From positions 2,560,501-2,624,500 of the forward strand of contig NZ_CP066369.1 of NCBI RefSeq assembly GCF_016406305.1: a stretch of DNA of 64,000 bases, written 5' to 3'. Under the pieces are notes generated by a model. The model was not told the origin of the DNA and ran no database searches. It worked only from the letters and a program-made list of their open reading frames with translations. The translations under genes were made by a program, and so were the position numbers. This stretch comes from Shewanella putrefaciens (lineage in GTDB: Bacteria; Pseudomonadota; Gammaproteobacteria; Enterobacterales; Shewanellaceae). This document shows positions 44,762 through 53,217 of the stretch, one piece after another (position 1 is the first letter of the stretch; each line of letters begins with the position of its first letter).

Positions 44762-46101
44762 AATTAAAATTTAAGAAACGCCTGCTCACGCGGATGTTTC
44801 TCACCTCACTATCGATTATCACCTTAGTGGGTTTCGGTCTCGCATGGATGGTCAACATTCTGCATGCGCAAAATAGTTACAATGAAGAAACTGCCCAGCT
44901 GATCGCAGAAATCCCCCAAGTCGCCGCGGAATTACGGGAACACGATCTGATCCCCGATACTAGCGCATGGCTTGAGGAGAATAACAAACAAGAACGTTAT
45001 GTGATTGCCAGCTGCGATGAAAAATTCAAACAGGTATGGACATCCTCCCTCGCCGTTGATCGCGGCTTATTTGATACCTGCGAGCGATTTAATGAAATAC
45101 GCAACGATTCGCCCCCCTATTACTTAACCTTGGCCGATGACAGGGGCTACTTTGTCTACTTACTCGCGGTAGAAATCGCGGGAGTACATTACAACCTGCT
45201 AGTGATGAAAGATGCCGCCAAACTCGAACAGGAATACAGTAAATTCAGTAAGCGCACCTATATTCGCTTAGCCATGGTGCTGGCGCTGGCGTTGATCCTG
45301 CTGGTCAGTGCGGCTTATTGGGGAATGCGCCCACTGGTTCGGATGCAAAATGAGCTGCAATCGATTAACCAAGGCAAGAGTAAGTCACTCTCTGACGGTT
45401 ATCCCGTGGAACTCGAAGGCGTAACACAGGCACTCAACCAAATGTTGCAACAATCGAGTGCCCAGCAGCAACGCTATCAAAATGCCATGAATGACCTTGC
45501 CCATAGCCTTAAGACACGCCTTGCGGCAGTCCATGCGATCACCGACGATACCAGTTTAAATAAGCAATCTGCCAATGAGAAAATTATGGAGCAGATAAGC
45601 CAAATGGATCAATTAGTTAAATATCAACTCAAACGCGCTATGTTAGGTCGCCAAGGGTTAAAGCAGGAACATACCGCTATTGCGCCCCTAGTGGATCAAT
45701 TAGCTCAAATGTTATTTAAAATTTACCGCGACAAAAAAGTGCAATTTAGCGCCAAAATACCCGCTAGCTTGTTGTTTCCAGGTAATAAAGGCGATTTGAT
45801 GGAACTGTGCGGCAACTTAATGGAAAATGCCTTTCGCCTCTGCATCAGCCAAGTACAAGTGAGTGCCCAATTTAATGAGCAGGGGGAATTTGAATTAATC
45901 GTTGAAGATGATGGACCCGGTGTTGAAGAGAGCCTACGACAAAAAATCATTCAGCGAGGGGTTCGCGCCGACACTCAATCCCCTGGCCAAGGCATTGGTT
46001 TAGCGGTATGTGATGAAATCGTCAACAGCTACGGTGGCAGTCTAAGTATTGAAGAAAGCCACTTAGAAGGGGCGCGTTTTAGAATAAAAATCCCCGTCTA
46101 A
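44752..46101 (+). CDS. phoQ: Sensor histidine kinase, PhoQ-like
   Basis: Inner-membrane kinase of 449 residues. Two membrane segments (about 15-35 and 173-193) enclose a ~135-residue periplasmic sensor, followed by a HAMP-like stretch, the H-box with phospho-His near residue 251, and a GHKL ATPase with N-box (NLMENAFRLC), DDGPGV and GQGIGLAVC. The H-box reads HSLKTRLA, with Arg where most kinases and E. coli PhoQ have Pro. The sensor is not obviously rich in the acidic cluster used for Mg2+ by E. coli PhoQ, so the stimulus may differ. Confidence 0.83.
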   Translation: MQLKLKFKKRLLTRMFLTSLSIITLVGFGLAWMVNILHAQNSYNEETAQLIAEIPQVAAELREHDLIPDTSAWLEENNKQERYVIASCDEKFKQVWTSSLAVDRGLFDTCERFNEIRNDSPPYYLTLADDRGYFVYLLAVEIAGVHYNLLVMKDAAKLEQEYSKFSKRTYIRLAMVLALALILLVSAAYWGMRPLVRMQNELQSINQGKSKSLSDGYPVELEGVTQALNQMLQQSSAQQQRYQNAMNDLAHSLKTRLAAVHAITDDTSLNKQSANEKIMEQISQMDQLVKYQLKRAMLGRQGLKQEHTAIAPLVDQLAQMLFKIYRDKKVQFSAKIPASLLFPGNKGDLMELCGNLMENAFRLCISQVQVSAQFNEQGEFELIVEDDGPGVEESLRQKIIQRGVRADTQSPGQGIGLAVCDEIVNSYGGSLSIEESHLEGARFRIKIPV

Positions 46102-46115
46102 GCAGCGTCACTCAA

Positions 46116-46811
46116 TTAGCCATATACCGCGTATAACTGCTCTGCGCGGTTAAACATCACCCAAGAAGTCGCTATATATTTATCATTGCTTTTTGGCATA
46201 TTGCCACGGTGGGAATGGGTAAAACCGGCCGGTGCAATCACCATAGTGCCTTTCTTCGGTGAGATTTTACGCTGCTGATAATAAAACTCAGTTTCGCCGC
46301 CCTCTTCCACATCGTTCAAATAAAACATATATAGCACCACACGGTGCAGCGCTTCATTATGGCCGTTCTGCGGAAATTGCTCCGAATGCCAATGGGGATA
46401 ACCGCCTTTATTACGTTGATATTTTTGAATATTGATACTACCGCTGCGGTATAAATACTTTACTAAGGCTTCGGCTCTGGGCTGACCAAGACGTTCAAAA
46501 TTACTGGGTGTTAACGTGACGGCTTGCCCTTGTTCATCACTGACAGAGACAGATACCGCGCCCATTAACGCCATCGCATATTTAGTAAAATAATCTACCG
46601 TCCCTTTTAGGGTATAGCCTAACAGCTCATTCTTTAGGGGCTGTAGATCGGCAAAGTTATCTAAGGTTAAATCTCGGCTGACTTTTTTTTCAGGATCGAC
46701 ACCATTTCCCGTTTGTCCATCGACAACACCGGCATGTTGATCAAATGCTAAAATGAGACGGTTACACAGGTCATCTGGCAACGCATTAGGGTATACTTCA
46801 ATAAAGTCCAT
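46116..46811 (-). CDS. 2-oxoglutarate/Fe(II) dioxygenase (prolyl 4-hydroxylase-like)
   Basis: A 231-residue single-domain oxygenase. The iron-binding motif is HWHSEQ (His-x-Glu/Asp region near residues 142-147) with the distal His in FTHSHRGN near 200, followed by the 2-oxoglutarate-binding basic residue. The GGETEFYYQQRKISPKKGTMVIAPAG block is typical of P4H-type enzymes. The substrate could be a protein or small molecule. It converges with the phoQ-like gene with only 14 nt between stops and has no visible terminator of its own there. Confidence 0.82.
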   Translation of the reverse strand: MDFIEVYPNALPDDLCNRLILAFDQHAGVVDGQTGNGVDPEKKVSRDLTLDNFADLQPLKNELLGYTLKGTVDYFTKYAMALMGAVSVSVSDEQGQAVTLTPSNFERLGQPRAEALVKYLYRSGSINIQKYQRNKGGYPHWHSEQFPQNGHNEALHRVVLYMFYLNDVEEGGETEFYYQQRKISPKKGTMVIAPAGFTHSHRGNMPKSNDKYIATSWVMFNRAEQLYAVYG

Positions 46812-46926
46812 ACATCCTCAATGGTGTGGCTATTGCTACTCTTACTATGCTGACATGTTAGTTAAGTAATTGTAAAGCTGCGGCATTGATATAAAATAAC
46901 GCGATTGCCTCCACGATAACAAAAAT

Positions 46927-48189
46927 ATGAAAAAAAGCTGTAAAGTTTCAGTTCACCAATTGCAGGTCGGCAACTTTGTACGTTTGCCCGTGGCTTGGAA
47001 GGATCATCCCTTTTTATTCAGTAGTTTTCATATAAAACAAGCTGCACAAATCGAGTTAATCAAAAGCTTAGGTATCGAGCATGTGATTGTCGATCTTGAG
47101 CGCAGTGAAGCGGCCCCGCTGAATGCCGATGCCATTAATCCCATCACACAGCCGCCAAGCTCTGAAATCAATGTGCTTAAAAACGACATGGATCTATACA
47201 AGGCCGAGCAGATTGAAGTGCAAAAAAAGTTGCGCCGCGATATCCACAAAACCGAGCAGAACTTTACCCGCTCTGTGGCTATGATGCGCAGCCTTATCTC
47301 AAAGCTGCGCAATCGTCCCTTGAATGCGGTGGACGATGCTAAGGTCTTAGTCCACAGCATGGTTGAGCAGCTTTTGACCTCAGATAACCTAGTGCTGCAC
47401 TTAATGAGTGATGCCAAGCAGGATGAAAGCATTTATTACCACTCGTTAAACGTCGCCATTCTTTCCATGCTCATTGCCAAGGAAATGGAATGGGAACGCA
47501 GTGAGATTGAAGCGATAGGCTTAAGCGCCTTATTCCATGATGTGGGTAAGTTAAAAGTTCCCCCACAAATCCTGAAAAAATCTACTCCTTGGTCGGCGCC
47601 AGAGCTGAATTTTATCAAGCAACATCCACTGCTCGGCATTGAGCTACTCAAACTGGCGGATAACTTCCCCCAAGCGGCCTTACCCGCAATCGCCAACCAC
47701 CATGAGTTCCTCGATGGCAGTGGTTATCCTAAGGGATTAAAGGAAGATGCGCTGGATAAATTGTCGCAGCTTTTGGCCGTTGTAAACGAATACGACTCCC
47801 TCTGTTATCCCAGCCAGCAGGGCAAGGCTCGTATGCCTTATACTGCCTTAGGATATTTGTACAAACAGTACAAAACCAAGTTGAATCAGGAATATATAGG
47901 TAAGATGATCAAGATGCTCGGCATCTATCCCCCCGGCAGTGTGGTAGAACTGTCGAGCGGACAATATGCCATGGTGATGTCGGTTAACTTACAGAAATTA
48001 CTCAGTCCTAAAATCCTCGTATATGATGCGCTGGTGCCTAAGGATCAGGCCCCGATTGTCGATCTTGAAATCGAAGGCATCAGTATTGTGCGCTGTCTTC
48101 CGCCGGCGGCCCTCCCGGAGAAAGTACACGAATACCTCAATCCCCGAGAGCGTGTCAGCTATTATTTTGGCGGAGATAGTCGCAAATAA
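46927..48189 (+). CDS. HD-GYP domain protein (cyclic-di-GMP phosphodiesterase type)
   Basis: Cytosolic protein of 420 residues. The N-terminal ~130 residues match DUF3391, and the HD-GYP domain follows, with HDVGKLKVP near residue 208 (metal-binding HD) and HHEFLDGSGYPKG near 258 (the GYP signature). These proteins hydrolyse cyclic di-GMP to GMP. The final ~80 residues (YPPGSVVELSSGQYAMV) form a small C-terminal domain common in this subgroup. No sensor or transmembrane segment is visible. It is transcribed alone and converges with corA. Confidence 0.9.
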   Translation: MKKSCKVSVHQLQVGNFVRLPVAWKDHPFLFSSFHIKQAAQIELIKSLGIEHVIVDLERSEAAPLNADAINPITQPPSSEINVLKNDMDLYKAEQIEVQKKLRRDIHKTEQNFTRSVAMMRSLISKLRNRPLNAVDDAKVLVHSMVEQLLTSDNLVLHLMSDAKQDESIYYHSLNVAILSMLIAKEMEWERSEIEAIGLSALFHDVGKLKVPPQILKKSTPWSAPELNFIKQHPLLGIELLKLADNFPQAALPAIANHHEFLDGSGYPKGLKEDALDKLSQLLAVVNEYDSLCYPSQQGKARMPYTALGYLYKQYKTKLNQEYIGKMIKMLGIYPPGSVVELSSGQYAMVMSVNLQKLLSPKILVYDALVPKDQAPIVDLEIEGISIVRCLPPAALPEKVHEYLNPRERVSYYFGGDSRK

Positions 48190-48208
48190 ATCGCCAATGA
48201 AGCCAATG

Positions 48209-48235
48209 AAAAAGCCGGAGAGACTCCGGCTTTTT
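48209..48235. terminator. Bidirectional terminator between HD-GYP gene and corA
   Basis: AAAAAGCCGGAG pairs with CTCCGGCTTTTT around AGA. Confidence 0.94.
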
Positions 48236-48267
48236 GCTAATGCTTTGCGATTAAATCAAATAGTCGA

Positions 48268-49215
48268 TTAGAGCCAATGCTTACGCTTAAAGAAAAAGTA
48301 AGTCCCCGCCGCACTGGCTAACATCATCAAGATCGCCATTGGATAACCGTATTGCCACTCAAGCTCAGGCATACTGCCAAAGTTCATGCCGTAACTGCTG
48401 GCGATAAGCGTTGGCGGCAGAAACACCACGGCCGCGACCGAGAAAATTTTAATGATTTTATTCTGTTGCAGACCGCTAAAACCCATAGCCGCATCGAGTA
48501 GGAAGTTCAACTTATCGAAAATAAACTGGCTGTGGGGCATTAAGGATTCGATATCCGACAACATTTCCCGCAGATCCTTAAGGTGCTCATCGGAAAGCTG
48601 TCCGCGATAATAACGCTGCATATAACGCAGTGAACGTTGGGTATCGAGCAAACTCAAACGAATTTTACCGTTAGAGTCTTCCTGCAGCGTAATGAGCTTA
48701 AACACATCATCTAATTCATCATTATCGAAGACTTGCTCGCCCACATTTTCGAGCACTGTATAAACATCTTCAATTAAGTCAGATAGATAATCCACTTTCA
48801 GGTTAAACAGTTCGAGAAACAATTCCTGCGGTGTCGACACTTCGAGTCGACCTAAGCGCAAATAGTTACGCAGCAGACGGATAAGCCCGACATCTTCTTC
48901 ACGTATGGTCAGTAAAAAATTAGCCCGCAGGTTAAAGGAGACGTTAACGCCACGCACATCTTGACCGACGCGCTGGGGGAATAAGGAATTGATATGCAGG
49001 CCGTCGCTGTTTTGATAGAAACGCGCCGAGGCCTCAATCTCGTTGATATCTTCTTCGTCTGGGACTTCTTCAACGGAAAAGTGACTTAACCATTCTCGCT
49101 CTGCATCATCAGGTTTATAAAGATCTAACCAAATGGTCGACGTCGGAATACTGTCTTGAATGTTGATTTCGGTCACAGTGAGGCGACGGTTTTCGTAGAC
49201 ATAAGCAGTAATCAT
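48268..49215 (-). CDS. corA: Magnesium/cobalt transport protein CorA
   Basis: Pentameric channel for Mg2+ and Co2+ in the inner membrane. The 315-residue chain has the long cytosolic alpha/beta domain and stalk helix, then two C-terminal membrane helices with the signature YGMNF between them. ATG 49215 is chosen because it is preceded by a strong AGGAGG site; the frame runs 12 codons further upstream. The C-terminal FFKRKHWL basic tail is cytosolic, as in E. coli CorA. Confidence 0.95.
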   Translation of the reverse strand: MITAYVYENRRLTVTEINIQDSIPTSTIWLDLYKPDDAEREWLSHFSVEEVPDEEDINEIEASARFYQNSDGLHINSLFPQRVGQDVRGVNVSFNLRANFLLTIREEDVGLIRLLRNYLRLGRLEVSTPQELFLELFNLKVDYLSDLIEDVYTVLENVGEQVFDNDELDDVFKLITLQEDSNGKIRLSLLDTQRSLRYMQRYYRGQLSDEHLKDLREMLSDIESLMPHSQFIFDKLNFLLDAAMGFSGLQQNKIIKIFSVAAVVFLPPTLIASSYGMNFGSMPELEWQYGYPMAILMMLASAAGTYFFFKRKHWL

Positions 49216-49340
49216 TTGTCCTCCTGAAAAAAACTTAAGCAAAAAGTCCACTTAAGTGCAGGCTAAAAAATTGTCGCTAGTTTACCGCATAAGTTGGTAA
49301 TGAAAAGGCAGGAGAGATAAATTCATAAAATAAATCTGCC

Positions 49341-49703
49341 TTAGTCTTCGAGGATCTCCAGCCGCTCCGCATTGGAAAAGCGAATATGCACTCCTTCAAC
49401 CGTGACCATCTTAGTTTCTGAGATATCGCCTTTACGGGCATGATAAACGCCAAAATTCCCGCCGGATGGCGACACTATCGTCACTGTCACCACTTTATGC
49501 TGGTCGCGCCAGTACCACACACTGTAGCTTAAAAGACAAAGCCCCAGCAGCAAAAATGCCCCACTCATGCCATAGCGGCGCCATAGACCCGGTGACACAA
49601 ATGTATTTGGCAATGACACTCGAACCGCGCTTGGTTTACGCTTAGCGAGCAGCAAAATCACCATAATGATCACGGCGAGCGTGAGCAGCAGTTTCGTTAA
49701 CAA
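49341..49703 (-). CDS. Small membrane protein of unknown function
   Basis: No family recognised. The 120 residues have two hydrophobic segments (about 3-20 and 48-64) separated by a basic loop (KRKPSAVRV), then a beta-rich C-terminal part of ~50 residues that would be on the cytosolic or periplasmic side depending on topology. An ACTCC/GGAG-type ribosome site precedes the ATG. It is upstream of corA on the same strand but 125 bp away. Confidence 0.7.
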   Translation of the reverse strand: MLTKLLLTLAVIIMVILLLAKRKPSAVRVSLPNTFVSPGLWRRYGMSGAFLLLGLCLLSYSVWYWRDQHKVVTVTIVSPSGGNFGVYHARKGDISETKMVTVEGVHIRFSNAERLEILED

Positions 49704-49789
49704 GATACACTCCAGAGGAACCGACTCGCCGTATTATAATCGACAATTCAATGGGAAACTGTCATTAAGATCAAGCTTATGCAACTCTT

Positions 49790-49858
49790 GCTTAACGCAT
49801 TTGCCTTAGACTTATGCTTAACGCATTTGACTTAAACTTAGCGCATTTGACTTAGAAC
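49790..49858 (+). repeat. Three degenerate tandem copies of a ~25-bp unit
   Basis: GCTTAACGCATTTGCCTTAG, GCTTAACGCATTTGACTTAA and a shorter GCGCATTTGACTTAG follow each other from about 49790. Unit length is 25-26 bp. It is intergenic between the small membrane protein and the kinase gene. Confidence 0.85.
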
Positions 49859-49909
49859 CTGATCTTTAAAAACAGAAGATAACGCCACAAGATGACAAAC
49901 AAAGGAAAA

Positions 49910-50359
49910 CTAAAAAGCCTCAAACAGCCTTGCCATGCGTTGTATTTGACTCAAAGGTACTTGATGCCGATTGCGCTCCGCACACAGTTTTTGATGATTT
50001 AGGTTTAATGGATCGCCCACCAACACAATACGCACTGGATAACCAAGCGCTTTGGCCGCCGCCTCATAGGCCATATACTCCCAATGGCAGAGGTTAGTAT
50101 TATCGCAAATCACTATGGGTTCTTCTAAGGCCAACGCTTGGATAAATGCGGTCAGGTTTCGTTGATGATATTCGGACAGTTTTTTCGCATCGAATCGATA
50201 TTCATCGCCTTGGTAAAAGAAATGATCCGTGGAAAAAATCCCCTGCCTGCGTAGACGAAACCCCACATCCACAGGCAAGGCTGCAATATACTCTTCCACC
50301 CAATGGGATTTTCCACTGCCAGGTAATCCCCGCATGATAATGGCGAGTCTTTGGCTCAT
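49910..50359 (-). CDS. P-loop kinase of the N4BP2/polynucleotide-kinase type
   Basis: A 149-residue P-loop protein. Walker A GLPGSGKS is at residues 12-19, the acidic residue and STDHFFY block follow near 45, and VICDNTNLCHWEYM near 85 and ERNRHQVPLSQIQRMARLFE at the C-terminus are the same blocks seen in the 5'-polynucleotide kinase domain of human N4BP2 and T4 Pnkp. Kinase activity on RNA or DNA ends is a fair inference but not proven. Its ATG overlaps the cobB stop (ATGA), so the two are translationally coupled. Confidence 0.72.
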   Translation of the reverse strand: MSQRLAIIMRGLPGSGKSHWVEEYIAALPVDVGFRLRRQGIFSTDHFFYQGDEYRFDAKKLSEYHQRNLTAFIQALALEEPIVICDNTNLCHWEYMAYEAAAKALGYPVRIVLVGDPLNLNHQKLCAERNRHQVPLSQIQRMARLFEAF

Positions 50360-51090
50360 AACGCCGCCAAATCACTGCCAATAACATGCCCGGCTAAGAT
50401 GATATCGACCAATTTAGGCACTAACTCTCCCGCCCTCCCCGTTAAATGATATTGGAATTGGCTGTGCCTATCGGGCACGAGTAAGTTCACTTCGACCGTT
50501 TGTGCACCGTGGTGATTAGCCGAATCGACAAAGCCCGCCGCGGGATAAACAGTGCCAGAAGTGCCAATAGCGATAAATAAATCACAGTTATCAAGCGCCT
50601 CGTGAATTCTATCCATACCTAGGGGCATTTCGCCGAACCACACAACATGGGGGCGTAACCTTTGGGCAGGAATACAGCAAGTGCAGCAGTTCTCAGGACC
50701 AAAAGGCTCACGCAGGATAAACGTTTGACGGGAACGGGGGCAGCGCCCCTTAGATAACTCCCCATGCATATGCAATAGCCGCCGAGATCCCGCCCGCTCG
50801 TGCAAATTGTCAATATTTTGAGTGACGATCAATAGTTGTCCAGGAAACTCGGCTTCCAGCCTAGCTAACGCCAAATGGGCGGCATTAGGCATCACACTAC
50901 CGCAATGCAATTGCTCCCACCGGCTATTATAAAACCGCTCAACTAAGTCTACATCCCGCTCATAACCTTCAGGTGTGGCGACATCTTCAATATGATGTTC
51001 TTCCCACAGGCCATCTTGATCGCGAAAGGTACGTAATCCCGACTCGGCGGAGATCCCTGCGCCAGTTAACACCACAATATGCTGGTACAT
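50356..51090 (-). CDS. cobB: NAD-dependent protein deacylase CobB (sirtuin)
   Basis: Removes acetyl and probably succinyl groups from protein lysines using NAD. ATG 51090 with an AAAGGAAT site gives 244 residues; the frame extends 13 codons further without support. Motifs: GAGISAESGLRTFRDQDGLW (NAD binding), TQNIDNLHERAG, HMHGEL with the catalytic His, and a zinc region with cysteines in GRCPRS and NCCTCC. The class III residues Tyr and Arg (FYNSR) that select acidic acyl groups such as succinyl are present. It is followed by the overlapping kinase gene and lies 2 kb from the suc genes. Confidence 0.95.
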   Translation of the reverse strand: MYQHIVVLTGAGISAESGLRTFRDQDGLWEEHHIEDVATPEGYERDVDLVERFYNSRWEQLHCGSVMPNAAHLALARLEAEFPGQLLIVTQNIDNLHERAGSRRLLHMHGELSKGRCPRSRQTFILREPFGPENCCTCCIPAQRLRPHVVWFGEMPLGMDRIHEALDNCDLFIAIGTSGTVYPAAGFVDSANHHGAQTVEVNLLVPDRHSQFQYHLTGRAGELVPKLVDIILAGHVIGSDLAAL

Positions 51091-51346
51091 ACCGATTCCT
51101 TTAGTTTTAATTATGATGCCTATTGTCACGGACTTTTGCGGCCGTGAACATTATTCCTTGGTATAACCATACAAAAACTATGCTTGAATTGCCGCAAATT
51201 ATTGCAATTTCGCGTTAAGTGACACAATTTATCCGCATATAGGCGCAGAAAGCTAGAACAAAGGTTTAAGTTTTCAATTTGAGCCCCTATAATGGCTAAC
51301 ACTATCCACGGATGAACCTATTGGTTCTGCAATCAAGAGATTAGCA

Positions 51347-51778
51347 ATGACAGATGGAAATCAAGCGCTAAAAAAAGCCGGTTTGAAAATCACCCTGCCA
51401 CGAGTCAAGATCCTAGAACTGATGCAAGGACCTGAAAACCAACATATCAGTGCAGAAGACTTATATAAGAAACTGCTCGATTTGGGGGAAGAAATTGGCC
51501 TAGCGACAGTTTACCGTGTATTAAACCAATTTGATGATGCCGGTATTGTCAGTCGCCACCATTTTGAAAGTGGTAAAGCCGTTTTTGAACTCTCGACCCA
51601 GCATCACCACGACCACTTAGTCTGCCTATCTTGCGGTAAAGTGATTGAGTTTTCGGATGAAGTTATCGAACGTCGCCAAGACGAAATCGCCATGAAGCAC
51701 AATATCAAGCTCACTAACCACAGCTTATATTTGTATGGCCATTGCACCAATGATAGTTGCGATCATAACGACGAATAA
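51347..51778 (+). CDS. fur: Ferric uptake regulator Fur
   Basis: Iron-responsive repressor of 143 residues. The winged helix comprises the first ~80 residues (LKKAGLKITLPRVKILELM, GLATVYRVLNQFDDAGI). The dimerisation domain has the metal-site HHHDHLVCLSCGKVIEF with its CxxC pair, and the C-terminal CTNDSCDH gives the second pair. The 256-bp upstream region is shared with the divergent cobB. A perfect terminator follows. Confidence 0.98.
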   Translation: MTDGNQALKKAGLKITLPRVKILELMQGPENQHISAEDLYKKLLDLGEEIGLATVYRVLNQFDDAGIVSRHHFESGKAVFELSTQHHHDHLVCLSCGKVIEFSDEVIERRQDEIAMKHNIKLTNHSLYLYGHCTNDSCDHNDE

Positions 51779-51806
51779 CGAGCGTTCGTTAAAGCAGCCC
51801 AATAAC

Positions 51807-51832
51807 AAAAAACCAGCCGAGGCTGGTTTTTT
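51807..51832. terminator. fur terminator, also reading for the GNAT gene
   Basis: AAAAAACCAGCC pairs with GGCTGGTTTTTT around GA. It is symmetric, so it serves both converging genes. Confidence 0.95.
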
Positions 51833-51850
51833 AGTTTACGATGCTGTCAC

Positions 51851-52351
51851 CTACGCTAGGACCTTAGCGTAAATATTAATCCTGTGCCCCATAAACTCAT
51901 TTTGCTCACGCCAGTGCATTCCAACGCGTTTCGCTACACCTTCAGAGCCTAAGTTTCCCTCTAAGATCAATGCAATCGCTTTATCAATCCCGAATTGTGG
52001 AAACATCTCTAGCGCCGCCTGAGCCGCTTCGCTGCCAATTCCCATTCCCCAATATTCAGGGAAATATCGGTATCCCAACTCGACTTCATTAAACTCAGGG
52101 ATAAACTTAGGCCCACAGAAGCCAATCACTTTCTTATCGGCTTTGTGCTCTACCGCCCAACGGCCAAATCCCCGTTGCAGATAATCCTCAAGGATCACAT
52201 TGTGAAATAATGCATCTGCCTGCTCGCGGTCCGTAAAAGGATCTGTCGGAATGTATTTCAGCATCGCAGAATTACTGTTCATCAAATACAAGGCGTCAAT
52301 ATCTTGCGCTGTAAATGGCCGAATAATTAAACGCTCGGTTTGGGTGATCAT
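51851..52351 (-). CDS. GNAT-family N-acetyltransferase (RimJ/RimL-like)
   Basis: A 166-residue acetyltransferase. Core elements: TERLIIRPFTAQDIDALY start, a GFCGPKFI strand, and the acetyl-CoA loop YWGMGIGSEAAQAALEM (Q/R-x-x-G-x-G/A type) followed by LEGNLGSEGVAKRVGM. It belongs to the RimJ/RimL-like group that often acetylates N-termini or small molecules; the target is not known. It lies downstream of rnk on the same strand with a ~60-bp gap. Confidence 0.85.
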   Translation of the reverse strand: MITQTERLIIRPFTAQDIDALYLMNSNSAMLKYIPTDPFTDREQADALFHNVILEDYLQRGFGRWAVEHKADKKVIGFCGPKFIPEFNEVELGYRYFPEYWGMGIGSEAAQAALEMFPQFGIDKAIALILEGNLGSEGVAKRVGMHWREQNEFMGHRINIYAKVLA

Positions 52352-52412
52352 CTTTGCTCCATTAAGATTTAGCTAAATACTTTACAAGGAACGGGCCGTA
52401 CACTGAGTAGTG

Positions 52413-52820
52413 TTAGCGGTGAAAATCGCCGCTACGCTCTGGCTGATAAACGATATCTTCGATACGAACCTTTACCATAGTTCCACCGGGCCCAGGCCAT
52501 TCAATTTCATCACCTTGGGATAACCCCAGCAAGGCACTTCCCACGGGAGCGAGGATTGAAATAGTCCCCTCGCCATTGGCATCCTTGGGATACACTAACC
52601 GTAGACAGAAGGTATCGCTACTGGATGAAACGCTGAATTTCACTTCCGAGTTCATGGTCACTACATTGGCAGGCATCTGCGCCGCGGGGACGATGTCGGC
52701 CCTGTCTAATTCAGCCTCTAATGCCGCTTTCCCTGGGAATGCATTTGCTGGCAGTGACTCTAGTAATCGCTCTAGTCTTTCTAAATCGATTTCCGAAATA
52801 ATGATTTTAGGTGTTTTCAC
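52413..52820 (-). CDS. rnk: Regulator of nucleoside diphosphate kinase Rnk
   Basis: A 135-residue homolog of E. coli Rnk, an RNA-polymerase secondary-channel protein related to GreA/GreB. The alignable blocks are IIISEIDLERLERLLE, LEAELDRADIVP, NVVTMNSEVKF and the C-terminal GreA-like ILAPVGSALLGLSQGDEIEWPGPG. The N-terminal coiled coil is short, as in Rnk, so it should not have the transcript-cleavage activity of GreA. The 397-bp region before sucD follows on the other side. Confidence 0.9.
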   Translation of the reverse strand: MKTPKIIISEIDLERLERLLESLPANAFPGKAALEAELDRADIVPAAQMPANVVTMNSEVKFSVSSSSDTFCLRLVYPKDANGEGTISILAPVGSALLGLSQGDEIEWPGPGGTMVKVRIEDIVYQPERSGDFHR

Positions 52821-53217
52821 AGTTTTTCCCTCATAAAAATAAATGTTTACCCCACGACACCAGCAAACATCAGCTTAGTTGCTTACCCTCCCCCAATGCG
52901 ATAAGCCCCATAATACAAATACGCTCACAGCCCTAGGCTGTAACCGTGACATAAATTTGAATTCAAGATATTTTGCAGAAGCAGCACTGAAGCCATAAGC
53001 ACTTAGCCCATGGTTAATGGCTCTACTCAAATTATCCTCGCAGATGGCACAGACGAGCCTTTAGTAGAGAACCATCAATCTAACCCGTAGAAGAAAAAAT
53101 ATCTAGCCTTCATGGTGTTAGCTCAGTCCCATTCCTATCACTTAATGGTTTTCAGGGCTTAAATGACGCCCAATAAAAAAGGCGCCCTAGGCGCCTTTTA
53201 GTGTGTTAACGGTTAAA
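52821..53217. other. Intergenic region between rnk and sucD
   Basis: 397 bp. It contains the promoter of rnk, a small hairpin ACAGCC/GGCTGT at 52927-52941 and the sucD terminator at its right end. A tRNA-like D-arm word near 53114 lacks any acceptor or T-arm. I see no gene. Confidence 0.6.
53175..53200 (-). terminator. sucD terminator
   Basis: GGCGCC/GGCGCC stem with CTA loop, flanked by A6 and T4; it ends the suc operon. Confidence 0.92.

Noticed and set aside
47028..47432. Open frame of 134 codons opposite the HD-GYP gene
   Set aside because: Shadow frame with no credible features.
53114..53130. tRNA-like word GTTAGCTCAGTCCC between rnk and sucD
   Set aside because: Only a D-arm-like sequence; no acceptor stem, anticodon arm or T-arm is in place.
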